DNA from: Neurospora crassa OR74A
Lineage: Eukaryota > Ascomycota > Sordariomycetes > Sordariales > Sordariaceae
Length of the DNA: 64,000 nt
Assembly: GCF_000182925.2 (NCBI RefSeq)
Contig: NC_026505.1
Coordinates: 682,001-746,000, forward strand
Direction of reading: 5' to 3'
Under the pieces are notes generated by a model. That model had not been told where the DNA came from. It made no database searches and saw only the letters and a program-made list of their open reading frames with translations. The translations under genes and the position numbers were made by a program. Positions 12,227-20,756 of this stretch are shown one piece after another (position 1 is the first letter of the stretch; the number at the start of each line of letters is the position of its first letter).

Positions 12227-13037
12227 GTCGTTAGTCAGTATGGTTAGCTAGTGTGCTTGGTTGATGCTGAGGGCATCCTGGATCTGGGCTGAAAGGAAAA
12301 AGGGATGGTTTTTGCTTTTGTTGGTAGTCACTGTCAATGGCGTCATGGCGTTAGGTTTCATCAAAGATATGTTTATTTTTCTGTCTATGTAAAGGAATCC
12401 TTTCTGGAGACGTCTTGCGTACAGCCATCACGGTGATACATCACAGTATAACAATGCAATTTCAACAGCTCCTTGCGCCTGTGCCTGTGAAAACCACCGG
12501 AACTGTGCCCATGCCATACGAATGATGACACTGACTGCCCTTGGAGATTATGAATGCATCGAATCCTTTGTCTACTGTCCTCGTCTCTAGGATAACCTGG
12601 CCCCGAACTTGAACCTGAACCTCGAACCCCATTATGACCTGACCCCAAACCTGAATCTCAACTTCAACCCTACAACCTGCAACCTGACCCCGAACCTGGA
12701 AACCCGATTCTCAAAACCAAGATCAAAGATCCACCCGAGCATCAACCCTCGAACTCTATCTTGTCATCAACCATCCCTTTTTCAACCCCAACCATACCTT
12801 TTCAAGCCCAATCCTCCTTCCTAGCTCCCAATTCTAATCTCAAGAATATAAGCCCTGTGTCTGTTTCGACGTCCAGTCCTCACATCCCTACTTGAGTCCA
12901 GTCTCAGCTTCAGAATCTACCTCTATTCTGATTTCTCTGAGCCCGGGAAAGAATGTCAAGATCTCATGAGGACATGAACGGCCGGGGCTCGTTCAAAGTA
13001 CTATACACAGCGAGTCCTCAAAGAACCCCTGCCAGAC

Positions 13038-13154
13038 TGCCAAATATACCTGCCAAATATACCTGCCAAATATACCTGCCAAATATACCTGCCAAATATA
13101 CCTGTCAAATATACCTGCCACACGTACCTGCCAAATATACCTGCCAAATATACC
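13038..13154. repeat. 13-bp tandem repeat, nine units
   Basis: Nine head-to-tail copies of TGCCAAATATACC. Seven are perfect; the sixth has one change (TGTCAAA...) and the seventh is diverged (TGCCACACGTACC). It runs directly into a TACC tetranucleotide tract. Confidence 0.95.
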
Positions 13155-13605
13155 TACCTACCTACCTACCTACCTAGCTAGGTATCTAACCTAACCTAAC
13201 CTAATCCATCCATGTGCCGCCATCATCATCATATCTGCCCTATTCATCCATCCATCCGTAAGCCCTACCCTACCCACCCAACCAAGTGGAAATACCACGT
13301 CCCACGTCCCCCCAGCCGGCCGGCCGGCAAAAAAGTGAGACTGTGACTGGGAGCGAAGAGTTGTTAGCCACAGCTGCCTGCCTGCCTGCCTACCCAAGGT
13401 ACGTACGTACGTAGCGGTGCTTTACTCTCGTCTCGTAAGTAAGTGTGTTTTGGTTTATGTATGTATGTATGTATGTCCTTGATCTGACGGCGTTGAGATG
13501 AGAGATGTCTGGCTTTGTTGTCCATTTGTTAAGGTAGGTAGTTTTTGATTTAATTAGCACCATGGGGTAGGCCCGGTTAGTAGATACCTACCGACACTAC
13601 CTAGA

Positions 13606-13636
13606 CTTGGGCTGGCTGGCTGGCTGGCTGGCTGCT
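13606..13636. repeat. GGCT tetranucleotide repeat
   Basis: About six tandem GGCT units, one of a series of different tetra- and pentanucleotide repeats in this intergenic stretch. Confidence 0.8.
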
Positions 13637-14625
13637 TGTAACTTCCTGGGTTGTTGATATATGGCATGGTAGTATCATTTCTGGGTACAGTGGGTAGGTA
13701 GGTAGGTAGTGTTGGTCGGGACTGGAATGGAATGGAATGGAATCTTCTTCTTGAGCCGGATGGTAAATGGCCTCGCGCATTTGATATGAACGGTAGTAGT
13801 GTGCTGAGTAAGGATTTACGGGATTAGGGAGAGAAAGGAAGGCATGGAGAGAGAATGAGCGAGCGGTCACGCCAAGTCATGCATGGTTCATTGGAGAAAT
13901 AGGAGGAGAAGGTGAACACGGTGAGGAGCGGACGGACGGTCTGCTGTGACCACCAATGTATCATCAACGGACCGAGGGAAAAAAAATCATCGAGAAAGTC
14001 ATTGGTATTGTTTTTCCCACACTATATGCTCAGAAGCAAGCAAAAAGACGCCAACCAAATCCCAGTTAGCCAAATGACTAGACTGAAGGAGAGATCCCGT
14101 ATCCGATAAACGCCACACAGAGGAGGAAGAAGACAAGCTCTGCCCAACTTGTCTTTTCCTGTTTTTGAAAATCCGAAAGAAAGAAAAAAAAAAAGGAAAA
14201 AACATGCAATATAACCCAAGCATCAGAAAGGTGTTTCTCCGGGATCCAGAGAATCCGAACAAGCCAGTTCAGTCAGCCGGGTGCCATCCCGCCGCCGCTG
14301 CTGCTGTCGGTGCCATCATTGTCTTGTGTGTCATTATCTGAAACCAAAGCGAGCCCCCCCGGTCGTCGTGGATTGCCAATTTCCACTTCCAAATTGTTGC
14401 AAGTAGGGAAGAAAACCGTCTGCCAACGATCGGTTCGATTGAAGATCCAACGGGACAATCAAATGCTAACGCTGCAGGAGAGCAGCAGCCAAAAACGAGG
14501 TCGTGGTTGTGGAAGCAAGAACAAACTGGTCGAGCACAGCAGGTAGGCGGACAAGAAGAGAGGTTGTTGGTCAACTACTTCATGTAGCTACCGCAAGCGT
14601 TGCCGTCCTTCTTGTTGAACTCGGC

Positions 14626-14976
14626 TTAGTTCTCCATGTTCTTGACCATCTGGCAGTACTGATCCAGGTAGTACTCGTCCGGGTGGTTGGCCTCGAGCAT
14701 GGCCTTGATCTTCTTGTCGAAACTATCCTCCTGCTTGAGCATGTGTTGGTCTAACATGAAGGAGAAGACGGCGGCCTTGGCGTTGAACTTGTGGTTGTCG
14801 GCTTTTGTCCTGAAGTTGTCTTTTTCGTCTTCCATCATCTTAACAAGGTTCTTGTGGGTGTTGGCATCGTCTGGACCGACGAGTCTCGCGCCGGACGCGA
14901 ACAAAAGACGGGTGGCAGCATTGACATGGAACCTGGTCTTGATTTCGGTCAATGGGTCCCGCTGGCCACGGTCACT
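14626..14976 (-). CDS. Coding-like frame immediately after NOP10, unidentified
   Basis: I do not recognise this protein. The frame begins right after the NOP10 stop codon, in the same frame as the last NOP10 exon, and stays open for about 116 codons to TAA. It strongly prefers C/G-ending codons (AAC, AAG, GAC, GCC, CTC), as the window's housekeeping genes do and chance frames do not. The product is charged and helical-looking (HKNLVKMMEDEKDNF, DSFDKKIKAMLEAN) and ends KNMEN. The first in-frame ATG is well inside (the MMEDEKD segment, near 14846). It could be a short separate gene, a 3' exon reached by an alternative splice whose acceptor AG is the TAG itself, or the end of a longer ancestral gene. 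Extent at the 5' side is uncertain. Confidence 0.4.
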   Translation of the reverse strand, partial: SDRGQRDPLTEIKTRFHVNAATRLLFASGARLVGPDDANTHKNLVKMMEDEKDNFRTKADNHKFNAKAAVFSFMLDQHMLKQEDSFDKKIKAMLEANHPDEYYLDQYCQMVKNMEN

Positions 14977-15272
14977 CTACTCGGTGGTCTTGTTGAGAGC
15001 CTCTGTTCGCAGCGGAAAAAAAGGGAACGTCAGCCGCTGCTCGACTCCATTTCACTGGCAATTGAGTGGGTGGGAAGATACATACTCTGGGCGAGAAGGA
15101 CCGCAAAACGGCGGCGGAGAGTGATGCGGTGACGAGACCACTTGTCGTCGGGAGAGAAGCGAGCGGGGTGGGCGCTCTTGGTGACCTGGCCGTCGAGGAC
15201 CTTCTTGAGGGTGTACTGGCGCGCGAGCGGCTTGCCGTCGGCGTTCTTGGCGGGGACGTACATCAAATGCAT
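14977..15272 (-). CDS. nop10: H/ACA ribonucleoprotein subunit NOP10
   Basis: NOP10 is the small core subunit of H/ACA snoRNPs, which pseudouridylate rRNA and snRNA in the nucleolus together with dyskerin (Cbf5), Nhp2 and Gar1. The protein is 70 residues, close to the usual 60-70. It begins [14 protein letters not shown] and has the family core YTLKKV...[29 protein letters not shown]. Exon 1 is 15086-15272. An intron at 15003-15085 (donor GTATGT, acceptor GAACAG) leads to a 26-nt last exon ending KALNKTTE and TAG. The segment between KNADGK and the YTLKK motif is a few residues longer than in many homologues. A long coding-like frame follows the stop in the same frame. A further hypothetical gene lies about 1.06 kb upstream on the opposite strand. 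Confidence 0.93.
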
Positions 15273-16327
15273 TTTGGCGGTTTTGTCTGAGCTGACGGGC
15301 TTGAATGTGTGTAGGGTGATTTGGTATGGTCTGGCGAGCTGGAAGATGTGTGTGGTGATTGTCGTGAGAGTTGTCAGATTCAAATCTCCTGCCTTTCGAT
15401 AATTTTCGACGTTGCCGCGCCGACAATGGAAAAGAAACTGCAACGAAAAATGGAGTGGTCTGTGCGCTGCTGTCGCTTAAGGCAGGCGGTGGAGGGCCAG
15501 ATGCCCCACACTGCAAGGCACGTCTAACTGGACATGGGAATTAGTGGGGCTTTGAGATCGATCCCCTGTTCATCCTATTGTCATTGCTATGGAATGGGAA
15601 GGCACGGAACTTCCAGATCTTGAACTCTTGAATCTCAATTCTGCACCGCGGGCAACGGTCATTGGACAGATTTTTTTAATCATGGTTCAGTGCGCCGCGG
15701 GTACGGATTCACACTTCATTGACCACGGTAGTCCATCAACGTGCCGCGAACAAAGGCCTCCAGAACAATGTCTTTTTGAACTTCACGACAGTTCTTGTCT
15801 CCCTGTTTCTCACTTTCCCGTGGCCTATCAACATGATCAAGCCACGGCAATACGCTGTGTCCCCATTGTTCAGACCTTGTCTGGGACATATCCATGATCA
15901 ATGTCTCTTGAAAAACTTTACTCCTGTTCTACCGGCAGAATGACACAAAATGCCGAACAATAATGCCCTTCACAAGTTCCCATTCACCGGGAGTGTTCTC
16001 CCCTGAACCGGACACAAGGGTCGTTGCTTCATTTCAGTATCCTGAACAGTTTAGTTGTCAATCCCTACAGCATTACTTTGACACCAGCATAAATACTCAA
16101 TGATTCCGTCACCCCAATCCCACAATTCGAAATGGTCTCGCTCATCCTCACGACAACCAAAAATCTTGAATCAACAAGGCGTCAAACCAGCTTTTACGAG
16201 AAAAGGAGCACTCCAAAAACCAAGGTAACCACCCCCATCCCACAACTAACAACAAACCACTACTCCGAACCACCATCAGGCATCCCAAGGTAAACCCCAT
16301 CCATCCCAAGATAACCATACCTTCAAA
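15273..16327. other. Divergent intergenic region upstream of NOP10
   Basis: About 1 kb between NOP10 (-) and the small Cys-rich gene (+). Short frames only; no RNA gene or repeat recognised. Confidence 0.5.
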
Positions 16328-16855
16328 ATGTGTCAAGGCCGCATAATCTCCCACTTTTGCCCCTCCGCCCTCGCCGGCGACCCCCGCTGCCCTGCTTACC
16401 GCCTCACCACCCTTAACGGCGGACGTATCCCCGCCTGGTCCTATTACTTCGACTCGGCCACCGCTCACTGCTGCGGTCGACATTCTCCCCGCGTCGACTG
16501 TGGCGACTGTCCCTACAACACGTATGGCCGACGTAGTGACGTTACCCGCTTAGGGCAGGAGGTGGTGTCGGTTTGTGTGATTCAGGGAGAGAGTATGTGC
16601 CCGGTTTGTACGAGACGGTTTGAGCGGGAGAGGAGGGAGGCTGGAGAGGAGACGGAGGGGTGGGCGGTGAGGGAGATGTGGAGGGGAAAGGAGAAGAGGG
16701 AGAGGGAACGGTTGGAGAGGATGGAGAGGGAGGAGAGGATGGAGGAGGGGAGACTGGTTGGGGAGATGGAGAGATTGAGGGTTGAGGATCGGTTTGGTAG
16801 TGTGGAGAATGTGGAGGTTTTGAGGAGGGAGTTTGAGGGGATGAGGTTTCATTGA
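16328..16855 (+). CDS. Hypothetical Cys-rich protein with charged helical tail
   Basis: I do not recognise a named family. The single-exon frame gives 175 residues. The N-terminal half (about residues 1-95) has ten Cys and several His (HFCP, PRCPAY, HCCGRHS, DCGDCPY, SMCPVC), which suggests metal binding or a compact fold. The C-terminal half, from about residue 97, is almost entirely Glu, Arg and Met (such as RERERLERMEREERMEEG) and should form a long charged helix or coiled coil. There is no signal peptide. The ATG follows CAAA, a good fungal initiation context. Codons are C/G-ending at first and GAG/AGG-rich later. An intracellular role is likely; function unknown. Confidence 0.6.
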   Translation: MCQGRIISHFCPSALAGDPRCPAYRLTTLNGGRIPAWSYYFDSATAHCCGRHSPRVDCGDCPYNTYGRRSDVTRLGQEVVSVCVIQGESMCPVCTRRFERERREAGEETEGWAVREMWRGKEKRERERLERMEREERMEEGRLVGEMERLRVEDRFGSVENVEVLRREFEGMRFH

Positions 16856-17212
16856 GGGGTGAGGTAAGTGGTTGTAAGACTGACCTCGTTTCGGGAGGAA
16901 AGTAAGTACGGATGGCTGTTGTAAGGTCATGGTCATGGGCTGCGAGTGAGTTGGAACAACTGATGTGGCATACAAGGTTCAAGTATGTCGTACTCGTAAG
17001 TTGAGTACGTCCCTTTTAGGCGCCCGTAATAATGAATCAACCCTTTTCACTCCGGGATAGGTTTTACTTGCAAGTGACTGCTACAATACACGTCCTGAGC
17101 TGATAATTTGAAAAAGGAGACAATTTTGCTCCGAAACAATGCAAATGAGATTGCCCTACATAGAGACATATCCTAGACCCACAGTCAATCACATCGGACC
17201 ATATCAGTTCAA
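16856..17212. other. Intergenic spacer upstream of tRNA-Glu
   Basis: About 360 bp with no gene or repeat recognised. Confidence 0.5.
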
Positions 17213-17304
17213 TCGGGTATGGTGTAGCGGTAACATCGTTGACTCTCACTTCTCAGGAGTGACTGCTCTCTCAACAGCCCCGGGTTCGACTCCCGGTATC
17301 CGAG
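17213..17304 (+). tRNA. tRNA-Glu (CTC), with intron
   Basis: The cloverleaf is complete: acceptor stem TCGGGTA/TATCCGA, D-arm and A box TGGTGTAGCGG, anticodon stem GTTGA/TCAAC, T-arm CCGGG-TTCGACT-CCCGG with B box GGTTCGACTCC. The anticodon CTC lies at 17245-17247. A 21-nt intron (17249-17269) sits one base 3' of the anticodon, the canonical nuclear tRNA position, and contains GAG that can pair with the anticodon. CCA is not encoded. A run of nine T's about 70 bp downstream could help Pol III termination. Confidence 0.93.
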
Positions 17305-17601
17305 TCTCAATATCTTTTTGCGATTTTTGTCTCTGTCATTTGTGTTATTTGACAATCGCCAATTGCTCCTTGTCTTTTTTTTTTTGTTTCTCTTTTGCTT
17401 CCATGCCAGATTCTGGTTTCAATAATTGTCATTCGTGTTCTTCCTTTAATTTTTGCATGTATCCTCCATTCATTACCGCGGCAGTTGAACGATGCCACGC
17501 GGACAAACAACATGAAACGCCGCACTGCAGTTCCTTTCTCCCAACAATCGATGAACAACAAAATGAACACCAGTTTTCCATCACTAAGCCGTCCTTCACA
17601 C
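17305..17601. other. Spacer between tRNA-Glu and peroxygenase gene
   Basis: About 300 bp of tRNA 3' flank and the 3' side of the minus-strand peroxygenase gene, with a T-rich stretch near 17375-17400. No gene recognised. Confidence 0.5.
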
Positions 17602-17925
17602 TTACTTCGGATCAGGAGTAGCACCGACAGCCTCGACCTTTCTCTGCAACTCCAAAACCTCGGCAATCGTTAGGGGTTTGTCGGATCTCTTGAATCCCTC
17701 TTCAATCGGGAGTCGTTCTTCCTCTGTTCAATTTGTTAGCGCTGTGTTCCACTGCACCAAAGCACACAGCGAGCGCCCTGCTGTGATTTTCACCCTCCGC
17801 ATCATCACTACAAAATCTCCTTCCCATCCACCACCACCTCCCATCATCGCCCACTCCTTTTATCGTCCTAGTATCCCATGATCCCTTCATCCACCATCTA
17901 GACGTAAAAAGCCAAAAATGAAAGA

Positions 17926-17969
<44 letters not shown>

Positions 17970-18782
17970 ACCAAACAAAACCCTCACCCACCTCGTCTCC
18001 GCCCCGCCCTCGGTCCCCCTTCCAAACACCCTCAAATACAACGCCGTCTCAATCGCACTAAACCTCTTGTCTTCACTACTCATGCTGAAATTCGGATTCC
18101 CTCTCTTCGGTCCCTCTTCTTCATCAATTCTGGCCAAGCGCATCCTCGCCGCCTTCTCGATACTAATTCTTTCTTCATTCTCACCCAAAACCTGCAACGT
18201 AGCCGCCCAAATCTCCGGGACAAACGTATGGTTATCGTAATTCGGCGGGGCCGACAAGTCCGCGCGGGACAAGGACCCGTCGTGTTCGATGACGCCGTGC
18301 GTGTTGAGGTCGGATAGGTGGAAGGTGGTCCAGTGCCCCGTGGTGCTGGCTTGGAGGGCTTTGATGCCGACGATTAAAGTAGCGTTGGGGGAGAGGTTGA
18401 TTCCCCTCTGTAGACCGTGCATGAGTTGGGCGAGGGAGATGTCGCGGCCCGAGTGCGGGAGGTAGCCGTGGTTGGCGAGGGCGTTGAGCATGGGGCAGGG
18501 GGAGCGGCCTGCGTGTCGTTTGTTAGCGCTATAGGAGGGTGGGTGATCGAGCGGAGCGAGGAAGAGAGAAAAAAAAAAAGGAAAAAAAGAAAAGAAAGGG
18601 AAGAGGAAGGGGAAGTGGTTACGGTCGTCAGGTCCAGGCTTCTGCCATGAATGGTCCTCTGTATCTTCGTTTTTCCCCGTAAGTTTGGCGTAGGCTTCGA
18701 TGCCGACTGCCAAGATGGAGGTGAGGAAGGACATGACTTTGATGCCGAGGGCTGTGGAGGTTATATTGGTAGAGGAGGACAT
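17602..18782 (-). CDS. Heme-thiolate peroxidase, short unspecific-peroxygenase type
   Basis: A member of the chloroperoxidase/unspecific peroxygenase superfamily (PF01328), whose enzymes use H2O2 and a Cys-ligated heme to oxygenate or halogenate organic substrates. Three exons (18623-18782, 17972-18508, 17602-17723) give 272 residues. The splice at 18509-18622 creates PGPDDRRSPCPMLNALANHGYLP (shown to indicate the PCP heme-Cys motif, near residue 56). The acid-base/Mg site EHDGSLSR lies near residue 128. The EHD rather than EGD form and the length match the short family, which usually uses His as the charge stabiliser. The N-terminus has a hydrophobic segment (IKVMSFLTSILAVGI) that may be a membrane anchor or weak signal. 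Substrate unknown. The last intron (17724-17971) contains 36 consecutive T's in sense just after its GTGAG donor. Confidence 0.85.
17931..17966. repeat. Homopolymer A36 inside an intron
   Basis: Thirty-six A's on the plus strand (poly-T in the sense of the peroxygenase gene). The tract directly follows the 5' splice site of its last intron. Confidence 0.95.
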
Positions 18783-19734
18783 GGCTGGCTGTTAACCTTG
18801 ATGGCCCAAGTCTCCTAAGTGTCTTGCTTATGGGCGTTGTTGCCAAGTTTGTTTCTGAAGTAGGCTTCAGTGACCCAGCGAGTTTTTAGGTGGCCGTTGA
18901 TGCTGAGATATAATTGAAGTTGAAGTTAAAGATGAAGTTGAAGATGAAGATAAAGTTGAAGATGAAGATAAATTTGAAGATGAAGATAAAGTTAAAGATG
19001 AAGATAAAGTTGGAAGCTAATTCCGGTTTTAATCTTGGTCTCGGAACTATTCCCGTTGTTGAGCTGAAACAACGTCACAGGTACTACCTACCTTTTTACC
19101 CTGCACTCGCTCGCTCGCCATGCTTGCTGTGCTGGCGAATCCCATGGATGGCGAGCTTATGCAGGTGAAGAATGGAGCAAGCCGATCCAATGAGATTCGT
19201 GATATAGTATAGTAGTGAATGGATCCCCAATCAAGGCACTTGGTGTTACCATGCCACCTCGTGTTTGGAGCGGTCCCCGGATCGCCATAATCTCTCGAGA
19301 TGGAGGGTAGGAACAGTATCCAATAATCTGCTGGATAGTGCCTATCTTCGCAGGTACCTTCGTTGCATCTTCACTGCATTTACCCCAGCATCATTCAAGA
19401 ATCAGGGAAAACATGTTGTGGATTGCCGCCATTTAGGTGGTCTTGGTATTTTACCATTAAAGAAGGTCTTGTAGTCTGCTCTATCCGGATAACTCCCCGA
19501 AATCCAGTGCCGAACATTCTTTGCAATGCCATATCGTTAAGATTTCCTTCCCTCCCACCGAATCCCGCCAAAAAAAGACAACCAACAACGCCTTGATATA
19601 TGAACCAGATCAACGCAAACCGCCTTCCTTCTATCGTTCACAGATCAGATAGATAGCTTCCCCCCTTTTTACCACGCCATCCCTTCCCTCCCCTTCCATT
19701 CACGGTCAGCCAGCCAGCTAGTCAGCCAGCCAGC
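18783..19734. other. Intergenic region between peroxygenase and Fig1-like genes
   Basis: Holds an 18-bp minisatellite near 18914-19013. No gene supported otherwise. Confidence 0.5.
18914..19013. repeat. 6/18-bp minisatellite (AAAGTTGAAGATGAAGAT)
   Basis: Diverged 6-bp words (TTGAAG, ATGAAG, TTAAAG, ATAAAG) are organised into 18-bp units, clearest at 18952-19005 where three near-identical units occur in tandem. It would read as alternating Lys/Leu/Met/Ile, but codon content gives no sign that it is translated. Confidence 0.85.
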
Positions 19735-20756
19735 TCACACCATATCCTCCTGCTGGGACTTTTGCCTTCCAAAGAACAAGGCCCTCTTTGGCTTCTTCAC
19801 CTTATCCATCGCATACCCCTTAGCAAACCCAAACGCCTTCTCCTTGATTCCCTCGGCACTCATGTACTGATCCAGAGGGTTCTCCCTCTTGACGAACAAC
19901 ATAATCGGCATGGTCAAGACGAACAGGAACATGAACCCAAACGCCATCCACTGCAGCACCTGCAGCGTCACGCCCTCCTTCATCAGGATGCTCGACCCCT
20001 TGATATGCGCCGTCGCATGCCCCAGCGCGCCCGCGGTCTCGGTCGTCCCGATGCAAGCGGCAAAAACAATCATCAGCCCCGCCCAGATAGTCGAATAGCA
20101 CGCCCTTCTAATAAACTGTTGTTTCTTGGTGAGCGGAGTACCGGGCGCCAGCTTGGCAAGCTTCTTCTTGACCAGCTTCAGGGGGAACATGAGGACCAAG
20201 CCCAGGGCGAACAGCGCCGAGCCGGTGAGGAGCACCTTGCCGAAGATCTGGTCCTGGAGGTCCAGCCCCGTCAAGACCATGTTCTGCAGCTCCGGAATGG
20301 CGCCGCGGGCGTTGCTGTTGTTCATGACTTGGGGGAACAAGAGCTCGGTGAGGTGGATGATGTCCTGGGGCTCGTCCGGGTCGTAGTGGCCGGCGGCGGA
20401 CAGGCAGGTGCGCGTGTCGCCGTCGTCGCCGCACATGCCAAAGTAGCCGAGACGGACTTGCATGGGCGCAAGCGTGCCGTTGGAGGAGGAGGTCAGGGCG
20501 ACGACGTAGAGGGAGGGGATGGTGGGGGCTGAGGAGAGACAGCCGGCGAGGGAGAGGATGAGGAAGAGGATGGTGGGGATGATGAAGGTTAGAGGGGCGA
20601 GTTTGATGAATTTGAACCAGGCTGTGAAAGTGGGTGCTGGTCAGTTTATTATTCCGGAATTGAAGGGGAAGAAAGAAGAAAAGACTTACGCCCGCATTGG
20701 ATAGCCACTGCCTTTTCTGCTCCCGCTCGGGCTAGATTACCAGCGAATTTACCCAT
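19735..20756 (-). CDS. Fig1-like four-helix membrane protein (low-affinity Ca2+ influx/membrane fusion family)
   Basis: This resembles the Fig1 family (PF12351). Yeast Fig1 is a pheromone-induced plasma-membrane protein of the low-affinity Ca2+ uptake system and helps mating-cell fusion; in filamentous fungi relatives act in development and fusion. Exons 20690-20756 and 19735-20621 (donor GTAAGT, acceptor TCACAG) give 317 residues. After a short N-terminus comes helix 1 (IIPTILFLILSLAGC). The claudin-like motif GYFGMC...C lies at about residues 81-93. Helices follow at VLLTGSALFALGLVLMF, a segment near TIWAGLMIVFAACIG, and WMAFGFMFLFVLTMPIMLFV. The tail is basic (KKPKRALFFGRQKS). The topology and the motif support the family; whether it is the Fig1 orthologue is inference. 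Confidence 0.72.

Larger units (their letters stand above)
12227..14625. other. Intergenic, microsatellite-rich region
   Basis: No gene supported. It contains repeated AACCTGAAC/CTGACCCC-type words (about 12600-12700), a 13-bp tandem array, a short CTAAC run (13187-13204), TACC, TATG, GGCT, GGTA and GGAAT microsatellites between 13150 and 13745, and a polypurine stretch near 14175-14200. Confidence 0.6.

Noticed and set aside
13187-13204. CTAAC repeats resembling telomeric DNA
   Set aside because: Fungal telomeres here would be TTAGGG; this is a short pentamer run within a larger microsatellite zone.
14974-14982. Stop-codon readthrough of NOP10 into the downstream frame
   Set aside because: The bases after TAG (AGT) do not match the known CTA-type readthrough context, so alternative splicing or a separate gene is a better idea.
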